From Prorocentrum cordatum (taxonomy: Eukaryota; Sar; Dinophyceae; Prorocentrales; Prorocentraceae), in the NCBI GenBank assembly GCA_963575745.1, contig CAUYUJ010014616.1, forward strand, positions 601,097-638,596: a DNA stretch of 37,500 nucleotides. The letters run 5' to 3'. The position numbers were made by a program, and so were the translations under genes. Shown here piece by piece: positions 20,036-29,526 of the stretch. The notes under the pieces were generated by a model, which was given only the letters and a program-made list of their open reading frames with translations, was not told where the DNA came from and did no database searches. Within the stretch, counting starts at the first letter, position 1, and the number at the start of each line of letters is the position of its first letter.

Positions 20036-20164
20036 GTCGGCTGGCGTATTGTTTCTGGAATGCCCTGTGCTCTTTTGATATGTATCTTCGTGGCAGCCGC
20101 GTTGTGTGGCGCCGTTGTCCACTCCTCCGAGAAATATTATTTGGCCGTGGCCCCAACTTCTGGG
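20036..20164 (+). CDS. Possible exon with a hydrophobic leader
   Basis: A CTGCAG acceptor is followed by an open frame VGWRIVSG, then ATG 20060 giving MPCALLICIFVAAALCGAVV and HSSEKYYLAVAPTSG. The stretch after ATG has the look of a signal peptide or membrane anchor of about 20 residues. A GC donor could follow GGGAG at 20164; unspliced, the frame stops at 20180. No partner exon is identified, so function and even reality are uncertain. Confidence 0.3.
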
Positions 20165-20278
20165 AGGCGCCGGGGCCGGTGACTTGCGATCTGCGGGCTC
20201 ATGCCCCTGTCATCGCGAGTCCAGGCGCAGTGCTGGGCCCCCACTCCCCCACTGAGCGGAGCGGGCTGAGCGGGCGCG

Positions 20279-20493
20279 GTTGCCGTGCCGCGCGCCCCTG
20301 CCTCACCGGCCACTCTGGCCGACTCCCTCGGCCTCCCACGGCCTTTCTCCGCCTCGCCGCGCCCTGCCGCGCCGCGCCCCGGTGGGGATGGGGGAGGGGA
20401 GGGGATCGTGCCGTCCTTGCCGCGCCGCGCCTGCCGTGCCGCGCGCCTGTTAGTGCCCACTGGCCCTCTGACTCGCTCGGCCTCCCTCGGTTT
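20279..20493. repeat. GC-rich direct repeat
   Basis: A segment of about 60 bases (TGCCGTGCCGCGCGCC ... CTCGGCCTCCC) at about 20280-20338 recurs at about 20432-20490 with small changes. The surrounding GC-rich DNA is open on both strands without a clear coding strand. 20500-20930 is GGA-rich and G-rich with no supported gene. Confidence 0.55.
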
Positions 20494-20929
20494 CCCTCCG
20501 CTGCCGTCGACAACAACGGCGAGGAGGAAGAGGAGGAGGAGGAGGTCGCCGACGAAGGGACGAGCCTCGATCGACTAGGAGTCTGAGGAGCAGCAGCATC
20601 AACAACGGGAAGCGGGAGAAGGCGGAGGCGGCGGAGGAGGCGGCGGACGGGGAGACAGAGCAAAGGAACGGAAGGTGACTGGAAGAGCATTTGCGGACGG
20701 GCCGAGTATGGGGATGGGGGCGAGGAGTGGGGCTCGGGATGGGGGATGCGGCGGGGATGGGGGAATGGATAGATCTGGGGATGGCGAGGGTAATATCATG
20801 GCGACATGGGGAAGAGATAGAGATGCAGACTCTTGGGAGGCGACATCGGGGGGGAGTAATGAGAGAATGGGAGGGAGGAGTGGGTGAAGAGGGAAAGGGG
20901 AGGGGAAGGGAGCGGGGAGCACGCATGAG

Positions 20930-21465
20930 GAGCGAAGGATGGCGGGTAACGAACTCTCAGGTTTGTCCAGGTTTGTCCTCGCCCTTCAGGTTGACCTACC
21001 CCCACGCCGTTTTGCTTCTTCACCCTGGTCTTCCGACGTTGTGGTTTGTTCAACACGTAGGCCTCAGGAGATTCCAGCCCCATCCATAGATTCTGCTATC
21101 CGACGCGGGCAGCTTTTTGGTGCCCCTGGGGTCCGAAGATGGCCTTAGGCTAATTTTTGATAGAGAAAAACACGGCCGTCCTACAGTCGAGTCGCATAGT
21201 AAGGACGAGCGACTTTCCAAGGCTAGCCTTGCATCCTTGCTCCTTCGGCTCATCCTTGGCCTTTTCGCTGGCCGCGCGTCACGGGCCGACGTGTCGACGT
21301 GGCTTTCCAGGGCCCCCTGCATCCTGAACGTGCATCCTTGTTTTTCAGGCGATCGCAAACATGAATCAAGGGGGCGAGGATTAGCGACGGTCCCGTTTCC
21401 ATGGGAAATCACGGGCTTCCGCCGCCGAGCGAGGCGGCACCATCCGCATTTTGGGGATGGCGCTT
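20930..21465. other. No gene seen
   Basis: Mixed-composition DNA. Short frames are open on both strands, without motifs or clear junctions. Confidence 0.3.
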
Positions 21466-21469
21466 CCCC

Positions 21470-21511
21470 CGATCCATGGACTTGGTGACCGCGCGCCAAA
21501 TCCATGGATCG
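21470..21511. other. 16-bp inverted repeat
   Basis: CGATCCATGGACTTGG (21470-21485) and CCAAATCCATGGATCG (21496-21511) are inverted with one mismatch and a 10-base loop. They could fold into a stable hairpin. They lie 90 bases upstream of a 165-bp inverted-repeat element. Confidence 0.6.
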
Positions 21512-21599
21512 CTAATCCGCGCCTGCGCGCCCCCGAGTTGTGCGACTTGGCTGCAGTTTTTGCCCCCGCCTTCTTCTTCACCCTCGAGGGGAGAAGACC

Positions 21600-21764
21600 G
21601 GGTGTTGCCAGAAGTGCCCCCTGGCCCAAGGTGCCCCTGGCTTTTCGCTCCATTTGGAGCCCCCTATGGCCTCTGTGCCTCGTGAGGGGTGCTCTGGGAG
21701 GCCGCCTGGGCTACCCCGAGAATCCTGGGGCCGCCTTGGGCCAGGGGCACTTCTGGCAGCACCC
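21600..21764. mobile_element. 165-bp inverted-repeat element, copy A
   Basis: The two ends are inverted repeats of about 38 bases: GGGTGTTGCCAGAAGTGC ... at the left and ... GCACTTCTGGCAGCACCC at the right, with a TGGCCCAAGG/CCTTGGGCCA block inside. The centre holds GCCTCGTGAGGGGTG. A second copy of identical length lies at 37217-37381. It has no coding capacity, so it looks like a MITE or introner. No convincing target duplication was found for this copy. Confidence 0.7.
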
Positions 21765-22072
21765 CGAGCAGGAGGCCCGCCCCGCTCCGCGGGGCCCGCG
21801 CCCCGCCGCTCTCCCGTCCGCGCTGCCGGCGGTCGCTGGCCCCGAGCCAGCGCGCGCGCGCCGCCAGGCGTCGCCCCGGGGTCGCCGCAGGGCGCGGGGC
21901 TCAGCCTGGACCCGGAGGGCTCCAAAGGGTTTTTTTTTTGGGGGGGGGGGGGGCTCTCCAGGGGGGGGGTCCCCCAGGGGGCTTCTGCACCCCCTGTCTT
22001 GACGAGGTTCCGAGGCCCCTGGGGGGCTCTCTGGAAAACCCCCTCCCAAAAAATTGTCTTTGGAACCCTCAG
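21765..22072. other. GC-rich stretch with poly-T/poly-G runs
   Basis: 21765-21925 is very GC-rich and open on both strands (Ala/Arg/Pro-rich), possibly part of an exon. 21928-21990 holds T, G and C homopolymer runs. No reliable gene boundary is visible. Confidence 0.3.
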
Positions 22073-22222
22073 GTGGACGGGAGGCTCAAACTTCGCGGAG
22101 GAGATCGGCTGCTTTTTGAGAAGGCCTCACGGCCGGTGGCGCCGACCCTGAAAGGGGACGACGACCACGCCGGCCACGTCGGCGGCGGCGACGACGCCGA
22201 CGTGGGGCAGAGTCGCCAGTGA
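22073..22222 (+). CDS. Possible terminal exon
   Basis: After an ACCCTCAG acceptor the frame reads VDGRLKLRGGDRLLFEKAS, then an Asp-rich tail ending DADVGQSRQ and TGA at 22220-22222. It is protein-like and has good GC-rich third positions, but no upstream exon could be connected and no family is recognised. Confidence 0.35.
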   Translation: MDGRLKLRGGDRLLFEKASRPVAPTLKGDDDHAGHVGGGDDADVGQSRQ

Positions 22223-22229
22223 TGCCTCG

Positions 22230-22440
22230 TGGGGCCTCCTCGAAGCGCGCTCGCAGGCCTCTGGGGTGCAGTTTGGGGGCCTCTTGGGAGTATCTTGGGA
22301 GCCTCTTGGGAGCCTTTTGGGGGTCCCTTTGGGATTCCTCGGGGCCTCGTGGGGGCCTCTTGGGGCCTCGTGGGGGCCTCTTGGGGACCTCTTCGGGGCC
22401 TCTTTGGGGCCTCCTGGGAGCTTTCGGGGCCGAGGGCTTG
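22230..22440. repeat. Degenerate G-rich repeat, field 2
   Basis: Tandem TCTTGGGAGCC / TCTTGGGGCCTCGTGGGGGCC units, the same style as 15590-16170 and 27980-28790. Confidence 0.75.
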
Positions 22441-22560
22441 AAATGTTCGTTCGGGTTCTCGTGTAGGCACCCTGTTAGACCCGTTTGGGGGGCCTCTTGG
22501 TCCGTCCGGGAGACCTCTGCCAGAACCCCCAGGACCCCCGCCCCCCGCCCCCCCTCCCAG

Positions 22561-22737
22561 GGGGAAGGGATCAAAGGGAAGGGGCTCCCCGTCGACTTCA
22601 ACTACGACGTTGCTCCATTTCGCTTTGGTTTCACTTTGGCTGGCTCGCTTGAGGAAGAGGGCCCAGCGAAAAAGTGGGGGAGCGGCGACGGGCCCAGGGA
22701 AAGGGGGGTCAAACGCGACGGCGACGACGACGACCTA

Positions 22738-22740
<3 letters not shown>
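22561..22740 (+). CDS. Possible exon before a GAC array
   Basis: A CCCCTCCCAG acceptor is followed by GEGIKGKGLPVDFNYDVAPF and RFGFTLAGSLEEEGPAKKW, ending near RDGDDDDL and TGA at 22738-22740. The peptide is protein-like but unrecognised, and the frame ends where the GAC repeat begins. Confidence 0.3.
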
Positions 22741-22798
<58 letters not shown>

Positions 22799-22822
22799 CT
22801 ATGACGACGACGACGACGACGT
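22718..22822. repeat. (GAC)n array
   Basis: More than 25 GAC triplets, interrupted twice by CTAT. Poly-Asp open frames come from the repeat. Confidence 0.95.
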
Positions 22823-22839
22823 CGAGTCAAACTGAACAT

Positions 22840-23410
22840 TGTCTTCCACATGCCGACAAGGTTGGCGGATCTGCTTTATCTTAAAGCAGAAAGTTTCGCT
22901 GAATCGACAAAAGACATGTTTCATGCTTGCAGGTCTGCGCAAAGCCTGGCGATGTTTTAGATCTCAACGAGCAAATGGACTTGTGTGGCACGTCAATTTT
23001 GCAGGCGGGCTCCTGCTCGAGAATCCGTGGCCCTCCTGCACCCCAGCCCAGACCTCCTGGTCGTGTTCTCTGCGTCTGCTGGTCTTTTCTTGCGGGGTGG
23101 GGCTCCTCGCTGGCCCATGCCTCGTGGGCTGGCGCCCCCCCCCCCTCCACAGCGGCGCAGCAAGAGGTGCTCTGGTAGTTCGCCGCGCCGCGTTTTTTTT
23201 TGCTTTCTCCCTCCCTGGCCTTCTCTCACATCTTGCGGCAGTCCTTCTCCTGCGCCCCAGGCCTCCTGGCGTCGCGACGGGAGGTGTTCGGGATCAATTT
23301 TGGTTACTGGTGCAGTCATTGGGCCCTGGGACCGTCGAGCAACGGCTCAGGATGACGAGTGGGTCCCCGGGAAGTTGTCGAGAGGTCCGTGGGCCCCGTG
23401 TCGAAAAGAA
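22840..23410. other. Weak exon-like pieces
   Basis: ATG 22850 opens a 36-codon frame (MPTRLADLLYLKAESF ...). An overlapping piece after a TTGCAG acceptor at 22931 reads VCAKPGDVLDLNEQMDLCG. A short ATAQDDEWVPGKLSRG piece lies near 23340-23390. None can be joined with confidence. Confidence 0.2.
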
Positions 23411-24064
23411 GAACGCTGTCGGCAGAATGGCTCCTCCCCCCACCACCTGCGATCATGATGTTCCAACCTACTTTAGCCTTGATCACCAAAAAGAGTTTCG
23501 AGCACCAGAAGGTACCGAAACTCGAGATGTTTCACTTGTCGGGCCCTAGGAGACACTCGTCCGATACTGTTTCGACACTCTTTCGACACTCTTTCGACAC
23601 TTTTCCGGGTGCTCGATCTAGTTTCTGGGATGTGGTCCTTAAGTACGATGGGAGCAACATAAAACTACGATCAAGGGGTGAGGGTTCTAGTCCGACGCTC
23701 TGGTGGCAATGGGGACGGCCGGTGCGCGGGCGCCAGTCGGGGTCCAATCGTCCACGTCGAAGATATGAAGCATTTCGACTGTCCGTGGCGCCCAAAAATC
23801 ATGAGTTTGCTGGTCATTTGGACTCCACTGGTTAACCAAAAAGCTGACATTTGGGGGCTCCCGGTCGAATACCAAGTATCCATGCAGTATGTTATGTGAA
23901 GGTTTGGGCGCCGGCTGGCGGTCCCTTGCCATGTGGCGTCCCTCCTTGAGCGATCGGAACATTGGAAGTCTGAGTAACGGCCACGAGTTCCTGGGCAACT
24001 GGTCCGCGGGGCGGAGTCCCAAACTTCCACCTGCCCAGAAACCGTCCGGGAGCTTCCGAGGCTG
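23410..24064. other. No gene seen; short tandem repeat
   Basis: Mixed DNA without recognisable coding motifs. Three 11-base units of TTTCGACACTC lie at 23570-23600. Open frames up to about 150 codons overlap on both strands. Confidence 0.35.
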
Positions 24065-24240
24065 GAATATGTTTCAAGTCGGGCCCGTCCCTCTACAGGA
24101 GGATATATTCAAAATAGTCAAAAACTAGTATGGGGACTATTTCTTTGTATTTTTGGGCATCTTTTGAATATTGCTTGAGTGTGTTAAATTTTGCGTCCAA
24201 GATCCGCTTTTAGGAGGACACGCCCGACCTCAGAATACGT
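24065..24240 (+). mobile_element. MITE with 8-bp target duplication, copy 1
   Basis: The element (24073-24232) begins TTCAAGTCGGGCCCGTCCCT and ends ACACGCCCGACCTCA, inverted repeats of the same family sequence. It is flanked by GAATATGT (24065-24072) and GAATACGT (24233-24240), 7 of 8 identical. The internal AT-rich body shares TTCAAAATAGTCA and CCAAGATCC with the copies at 29286, 29527 and 30145. It has no coding capacity. An 8-bp duplication is typical of the hAT superfamily, which is an inference about class. Confidence 0.75.
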
Positions 24241-24833
24241 TGTCTCCGACAGTCGGCCCGAAATCGAACCTCTTGGAGCACCAGTCGGAGTCCCAATAGT
24301 CTGTGGGTCTAGAGGCCAGCGAGGACCCTTCGCGGCGGAATCATTTGGATGGCAAGAGCTGTCTTTTCCAGCTCGGGCCCTGCTGAGGCTTGGGGGCATT
24401 TTGACCTCGATGTTGTGGCGAGTTTGCCTAGCAATCTGATCACCAGTCGAGCCCCTACGCTCGTGTGCCCAGAGACCGACCCCGATTTTCCGAGGATTGG
24501 ATATTGGGGCTTCAGCTCGTGCTCAAAACGTCGTTTCTTCTGAACGCGAGTCAGAGTCTCAATGTTCCATTGGCACAGGGGCCAACTCAGATTTTTGTTG
24601 AGCGTGTTTTTCTGAGCGCGTATGGCGAACTTTGGGGCCTGCGGCCAGATATCGTCGAAACTGAGTCGCATAATGGTTGTTGCCACAGGCGAGTGCCAAT
24701 CGGTACAGGCTGCATCTTCGTTTTCATTCTTCGGCAGAAGGCGAAGCCTTTCCATTGTGAACGCTTGCATTGTTTCAGATCTCTTGTGGCGCTTCTTCGC
24801 TGCGTGCTTGAGCAAGCTCGAAATCAAGATGTT
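24241..24833. other. No gene seen
   Basis: Non-repetitive DNA with several overlapping open frames on both strands, none with recognisable motifs or consistent third-position bias. Confidence 0.3.
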
Positions 24834-25243
24834 GGATGACTTCGCGACCCGCTGTCTCGAGGGAATATTTCGCGTCCCAGCGGCGTATGGTAGCGGGGTG
24901 TCTAACGCAACTGTCCTAACAGTACGGTAGGTTCATGCGGCGTTGGCGCGCCTGCGACGCCGGCGAAGGCGTGTAAGGTTGAATATTGCCACGTGGAAGC
25001 ACTGAGGGACGCGATAACGCCAATGGACCCGACAGAATTCAACTTTGAACGATCGGGGCCGCGATCGGTTCAAGGCTGAACGATCGACGCGGTGTCACAA
25101 ACCTTTGTGCGCCCCGACGCCGCACGAACCTAATTACCGTAGTTGAGCTGGCCAGCTGGCCTCTGGGCGAAGGTTTCTGCAGGCGTTATAGCTGGATGAT
25201 TTCGAAACCGGCTGTCTTGGGAATATTACGCGTCCCAGCGGCA
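24834..25243 (+). repeat. Interspersed repeat (A-B-A') split by a MITE
   Basis: Block A (GATGACTTCG ... GTCCCAGCGGC) at 24834-24884 recurs as A' at 25195-25243. Between them lies block B (GGGTGTCTAACGCAAC ... CTCTGGGCGAAGG), interrupted at its TA by the insertion 24925-25139. An uninterrupted B copy lies at 29045-29130. Near both loci stands a (TA)n run. B contains the palindrome AGCTGGCCAGCT. Confidence 0.75.
24923..25141. mobile_element. Nested MITE with TA target duplication
   Basis: The insertion 24925-25139 (215 bp) has terminal inverted repeats CGGTAGGTTCATGCGGCG and, inverted at the other end, CGGTAATTAGGTTCGTGCGG, and is flanked by TA on both sides. The related site at 29045-29130 is empty and has a single TA, which fixes the insertion point. 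Inside, GAACGATCG and CGATCGGTTC can pair. A TA duplication suggests a Tc1/mariner-type (Stowaway-like) element. There is no open frame. Confidence 0.8.
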
Positions 25244-25249
25244 CATACA

Positions 25250-25830
25250 TATATATATATACACACAAGATTTTGTTGGCTCGCTTCGCTTCGCCACAAC
25301 ATCTTGTCCCTGATCCTCATCCTGAGCACGGGCGCGCGGACGTTGTATGCCAGCGCGGTACAAATAATGGCGGTGCGGGTCGGCGTTTCTTCCGTCGTTT
25401 ATCGCTATGTTTGACGGCTGTCGCTGCGCACGCTCTGTGGGCGTCGCGAACTGTCGCGAGGTTACTGGGGGAAACCTTTGGATAGCACGTTGTGTCTGGA
25501 TCTTCTCTCCTCATACTCCTCCTCCCCCTGTTTTTTTCGCAAGCACCCTCGCGCGCACTTGCCGGCTGTCTTGCGTTGCGCCGCCAGCGTCTGTCACCGG
25601 GGCAATTAAGAAACCAATTGATACACCCATCCCACGGTTGTATATCTCGTTAGAGTCCCGGAGAAACGCTATCGCTGAGGTCGAGAAGGGCGCCGGGAAA
25701 AGTAAGGACGCAATGTGTAACAAAGAGAACATGCCATCCAAGGGTAATGTTCAAAGCACGTACGTGAGAGAACATTCAACCGTGAGGTTTATACAATTTG
25801 AGGGGCTTTGCACCGGCATACATTTTAATG
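25250..25830. other. No gene seen between repeat and Helitron fragment
   Basis: A short (TA)n/(CA)n run at 25245-25267 is followed by DNA with no recognisable coding motifs on either strand. The expected downstream part of the Helitron replicase (catalytic HUH and helicase domains) is not visible here. Confidence 0.4.
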
Positions 25831-25833
25831 CAT

Positions 25834-26856
25834 TTATTGCATTCGCATAAACTGGTTTGGCATTGCATCGGCGTGAGACCGGCCGAAGTAGCACTTGTTA
25901 GCAAGGGTCTCGCATAGGTCACGTCGGGACGCTCGCACCGTCGGCTGTTTTCGGCGAAGTAAACTGAGGCGTTCGTCTTCCATCCGGCAATACATGTTGA
26001 CGAGGCATTCGTTGAGTAGTCGCCCGCATGCGCGCATGTGGGTCAAGCGAAGCAGGCACTGGCGGCACCACCACATTTGACTGATGTGAACGCCGTTAAC
26101 TACTGCATCTGGGCTCCAGCCTCGTCCTCCGGCGGGGAACCACAACAGATGCGACAATGACTCGTATAAGGGGTGCAAGAGGTGGAGATATCGAGGCGTA
26201 CTCGTGGAGTGCAGCCAGAATGTCACGGTGCGTGGCTCCGCGCGACCATCGCTGTGGGCGTCAACGATTGCGGCAAGCTCGTTGATGCCAGGGTCCCATT
26301 TTATGTGGACAGTTGCGTCGGGGCCTGGGCGCCTGATTGCGCCGAGGCGCTTGACTTCGGTCATGAACGGGTTGATGGGCAACAGGATACGTTCAAGACG
26401 CCAGAGTTGTTGCGCATCGAGGCGCAGCGTTGCAGCCTGCTGGGCCCGCTCTTGAGGACCGACAACGAGGTACCGCACTGCGGTGGAATCTTGCGCTGAG
26501 AGCAGGCGTCGGCACATAGCGCCATGTATGCGCACATTGGAAGGCCGTAAGTAATTGCCGAATCGTAGCTCCTTCGTGGGGCCAGCGCTCTGAATTTCGT
26601 GGGCTGCCAACGCAAATATGTTGTTGTAGCGGCGGCCGACGGCTGTGAAGCCCGTGGGGCGGGGTGTGTTCGTAGCGGCGTCGTGGAGGGGATGTCCTTT
26701 CGCATCGGTGGCAGGCCACGTGGATTGAAATGCGCTCAGAAGAGCAAGGGAGAGGCAAAGGGAAGAACTCGGTAAAGGGAACGGCCCATTTGGCACCGTT
26801 GCAGCAGAATGTGAACGGCTCGCAAAAGGAAAAGGCGTGCTGAACAGCGCGGGCAA
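25834..26856 (-). pseudogene. Helitron-type replicase, N-terminal domain fragment
   Basis: A 340-codon minus-strand frame matches the layout of the Helitron-like N-terminal domain. It has GRRYNNIFALAAHEIQ (residues about 74-89), then RIHG, an LLPINPFMTEVKRL step (158-171), PLYESLSHLLWFPAGGRGW (229-247), and CGRLLNECLVNMYCRMEDERL with LLRRKQPTVRASRRDL near the end. It stops (MRMQ) just before the region where the LPSSF.GSPR-like segment, the HUH nuclease and the helicase would follow. The upstream zinc-rich part overlaps it in another frame, so at least one frameshift lies near 26740-26856. Helitrons replicate by rolling circle; this copy is truncated and not functional. The family assignment is by motif pattern, not by search. 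Confidence 0.7.
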
Positions 26857-27323
26857 CTCCGAGTCATGTCGCCTACCACGAAGGGCTGGTCGTCATGGGG
26901 TGGGCGCCCGTTCGCGGCACACTCCCGGCAAACTCTTGCTGAAAACCTTGGGTCGTAGGCAAGCGCGTCACTGGGTACTGCGAGGCCGCACTGGGCGCAT
27001 GTCGTTTCCGGTCGGGAGCGGGTCTGGCCAGATGTTTGGGGGGCGTTCGCTGTGCAAGTGATGCATATTCGAGCCGCCCGTTTGATTCGATTGTTGCTGA
27101 GGCTTCCACGCGGGAGGTCGAGACCACAGCGGGAGCATTTCAGTTCTGTGGCGCCGGGTCGGCCACGACCCGCGGGTCGTCTGTGCACTTGCGGGGGTTG
27201 GCCGCCGTCGCCAGCACAAAGCATGGGGCGCGCGCGTCGGAAGTGCAGGCCTGCGAGCAACGCGCTTGCGGAGCCAGGGATGAGCCATGCTCCAGAAGCA
27301 AGCTTGCGGAAGCCAGAGAACAT
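26736..27323 (-). pseudogene. Helitron-type replicase, zinc-ribbon leader
   Basis: A minus-strand frame from ATG 27323 carries paired CxxC motifs: CSRC (residues 63-66) with CITC (87-90), CAQC (109-112) with CREC (132-135), and a lone CPRC (157-160). Such Cys pairs precede the replicase domain in many Helitron proteins. After CPRC the frame drifts (LFLLRAVHILLQRCQMGR) and stops at 26736, while replicase-like coding continues in the frame of the neighbouring entry. This points to frameshifts within about 26740-26860. The first 60 residues look less conserved and the true start is uncertain. Confidence 0.6.
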
Positions 27324-27980
27324 GAGCCGTCTGAGCCTAGACGGCTACGGAGGAGAAGGGATGCGATGGAAATGATAGTGACGCAGACGACAGGCTGGCG
27401 AGGGTGGTGCCGCTTAGCGAGTATGCTTTCCCAAAGGAGGGGCAGAAGAGGCCAAAATGGTCCGAACGCCTAAAGGAAATCAGTGTTTGTTGCTTCTCGC
27501 CTTTTCACCCCCGAGGGTCCCCGAGGCCTGAAGATGGCCCCAAAATTGCCCCAGAGTTCGTATGTATGTACGTGTGTATATGCGGGGTCCCCGGGGTTCA
27601 TGCATGGTGGTCCTATGCTGCCAGGGGCTTGTTGGCGGTCATCGAAAAGGCGGGGACCTGGTCGCTGGCACTCCAGCATTTATCAGCGTATGTATGGGGA
27701 GCCTTTGGGGTGCTCGGGGGCTGTAGGTCTGCGAGGTCGTGTATGTATGCGGGGTCCCTGGTGGCTGGCACTCCGGTCCTCCCCGTAGTAGTGTTAATTA
27801 TTTTCTTTCTCCTGCTGCGAACCCTCCTGCCCCTCTTACTCCGCCTCGTCCTGCCCCCTCCTCGTGCGCATCCCGCCGCCCCGCCCATGACGGCACACCC
27901 CTGACTTGGATCGTGGGGTCGGGGAGTCATGGGTGCCTCTCGGTGCCACGCGGCGTGCTTCTGTTGGGCTTCTGGAAGCC
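27324..27980. other. No gene seen
   Basis: Mixed DNA. The phrase ATGCGGGGTCCC appears twice (about 27578 and 27748), followed by related text, and GTCGCTGGCACTCC/GTGGCTGGCACTCC pairs with it, suggesting a diverged internal duplication. No motif-bearing open frame. Confidence 0.35.
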
Positions 27981-28790
27981 TTTAGATGGATCGTGAATCG
28001 GGGGCCTCCTGAAGCTTTTCTGGGAACGCCGTGCAGGACGTAGACGCGAGACCTTCCACACGCTTCATGGGATTCATTGGGAAGCCTCCTGGAGTTTTTT
28101 GAAAGTATTTTGGGAATCTCTGGGCGTTTCCTGGGCCTTTTTGGGGGTCCTCTTGGGGCTCTTCAGGGCTGGGTGGGGGCATTCTTGGGCCGTCCAGGGG
28201 CCCTCTCGGACCGTCTTGGGGGGCTTGGGCCGTCTTGGAGCCCTCTTGGGGCTTCCTTGGGCCGTCAGGGGGGCCTCCTTTGGCTCTATTGGGGCTCCCC
28301 GGGGACTCTTTTGGGACCCTCTGGGGCCCTTCTCGGGCCGTTTTGGGGCTCTCTTGGGCCGCCTTGGAGCTCTCTCGGGCCGTCTTGGCGCCCTCTTGGG
28401 GGCGTCTGGGCCGTCTTGGGGCGACCTTGGGGGCCTCTTGGGCCGCCTTGGACGCTTTGAAGACCGACGAAGCGAATAGTTTAAAGTATACGTTGTCCGA
28501 AGGGAATGGGACGATTTTTGCGTCTTGAGGGTCTCTGGGGGGTTTTTCGGGCCGTCTTGAAGGCCTCTGTGGCCGTCTAGAAACCGTTTGGGGCCCTCTT
28601 GGAGCGCTCTGGGGCAGTCTTGGGGCCCTCTAAGTGCGCTCTTGAGCCACTTTGGAGATATCTTAAGGCGCTTTGGGGGCGTTCGTGAGGTATTTGGACG
28701 GCCCAGGGGATGCCCTGAAGGACTCTTTCGGGGTCTCCGCTGGTGCCCCCGGAGACCCTGGAATGTGGTGTGCCCCATCCCTTGTGGGTT
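27980..28790. repeat. Degenerate G-rich repeat, field 3
   Basis: The longest field of TTGGGGCCGTC / CTCTTGGGCCG / TCTTGGAGCCC units, about 800 bases. The Leu-Gly-Pro-Ser-Trp-rich frames on the plus strand and Pro-Lys-Arg-rich frames on the minus strand run through all phases. That argues for repeat rather than protein. Confidence 0.8.
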
Positions 28791-28819
28791 TTTTTCCGTG
28801 TCATGTAATAAGGATAAGG

Positions 28820-29037
28820 AGTATACATATATGTATATATATGTATATACGCACAAACTTATATGTGTGTATATATATACACATACATACATACATACAT
28901 ACATACATACATACATACATACATACAAACATACATACATATATTTATACATATATGTATGTATAGATATGTATACATCGGTATGTGTATATTGTCAGTG
29001 TTTCTCTCTCTCTCTCTCTGTATATATATATATATAT
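28820..29037. repeat. CATA, (CT)n and (TA)n microsatellites
   Basis: TATATG variants, a (CATA)n block at 28880-28926, (CT)n at 29003-29020 and (TA)n at 29021-29037, directly abutting block B of the interspersed repeat at 29045. Confidence 0.9.
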
Positions 29038-29044
29038 GGTGCCA

Positions 29045-29130
29045 GGGTGTCTAACGCAACCGTCCTAGCAGTAGTTGAGCTGGCCAGCTGGCCTCTGGGC
29101 GAAGGGCCCCTGCAGGCGCTATGGCTGGAC
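29045..29130 (+). repeat. Uninterrupted block B copy
   Basis: Matches 24896-24924 plus 25140-25196 with a single TA where the other copy holds a 215-bp insertion. It serves as the empty-site reference for that MITE. A perfect 8-bp stem CGCTCGCC/GGCGAGCG follows near 29142-29160. Confidence 0.8.
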
Positions 29131-29285
29131 ACTTCGTGGGCCCGCTCGCCAGGCGAGCGGACTCCAAGCCCCAGCGCGCCGCATAACTCTGTTGGTTTCG
29201 CCGCCCCGGCAGGCACGGAGCCAGAATCCGCCGAGCGGCCCGCGCAGGCGCGCCAAGGCAGAGGTGGGGCAACATGGTCACGAAG

Positions 29286-29460
29286 GACTGGAGTTAAGTC
29301 GAGCCTGTCCCTCTACAGGGGGAACATTCAAAAATAGTCAAACAATAGTCTGGGGAAGATTGTTTGAGTATGTTTTTCCCATGTTGGGGCATGTTTGGTG
29401 TATTTTGTTTTTTCGTCCAAGATCCCCCTGTAGGGGGACAGGCCCGACCTAAGATTGGAC
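29286..29460 (+). mobile_element. MITE with 8-bp target duplication, copy 2
   Basis: The element 29294-29452 runs from TTAAGTCGAGCCTGTCCC to GACAGGCCCGACCTAA, flanked by GACTGGAG and GATTGGAC (6 of 8 identical). GGTGGGGCAAC(A/G)TGGTCA occurs before it (29263) and again after it (29481), so the surrounding DNA is also partly duplicated. Confidence 0.75.
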
Positions 29461-29526
29461 TTGGATGTAGTTAGATCGAGGTGGGGCAACGTGGTCATGA
29501 ATAATTGGATTTGGATTGCAGGCTCA

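Noticed and set aside
22085-22740. Minus-strand Pro/Arg-rich frames over the G-rich field
   Set aside because: They mirror the degenerate repeat at 22230-22440; the plus-strand exon-like pieces on either side have better codon character.
27450-27461. Spliced-leader relic (CCATTTTGGC on the minus strand)
   Set aside because: Only about 10 bases agree with the dinoflagellate spliced-leader sequence and the flanks do not; chance is likely.
27980-28952. Leu-Gly-Pro-Trp-rich plus-strand and Pro-Lys-Arg-rich minus-strand proteins
   Set aside because: All phases are open over the same degenerate G-rich repeat, so the frames are not evidence of coding.
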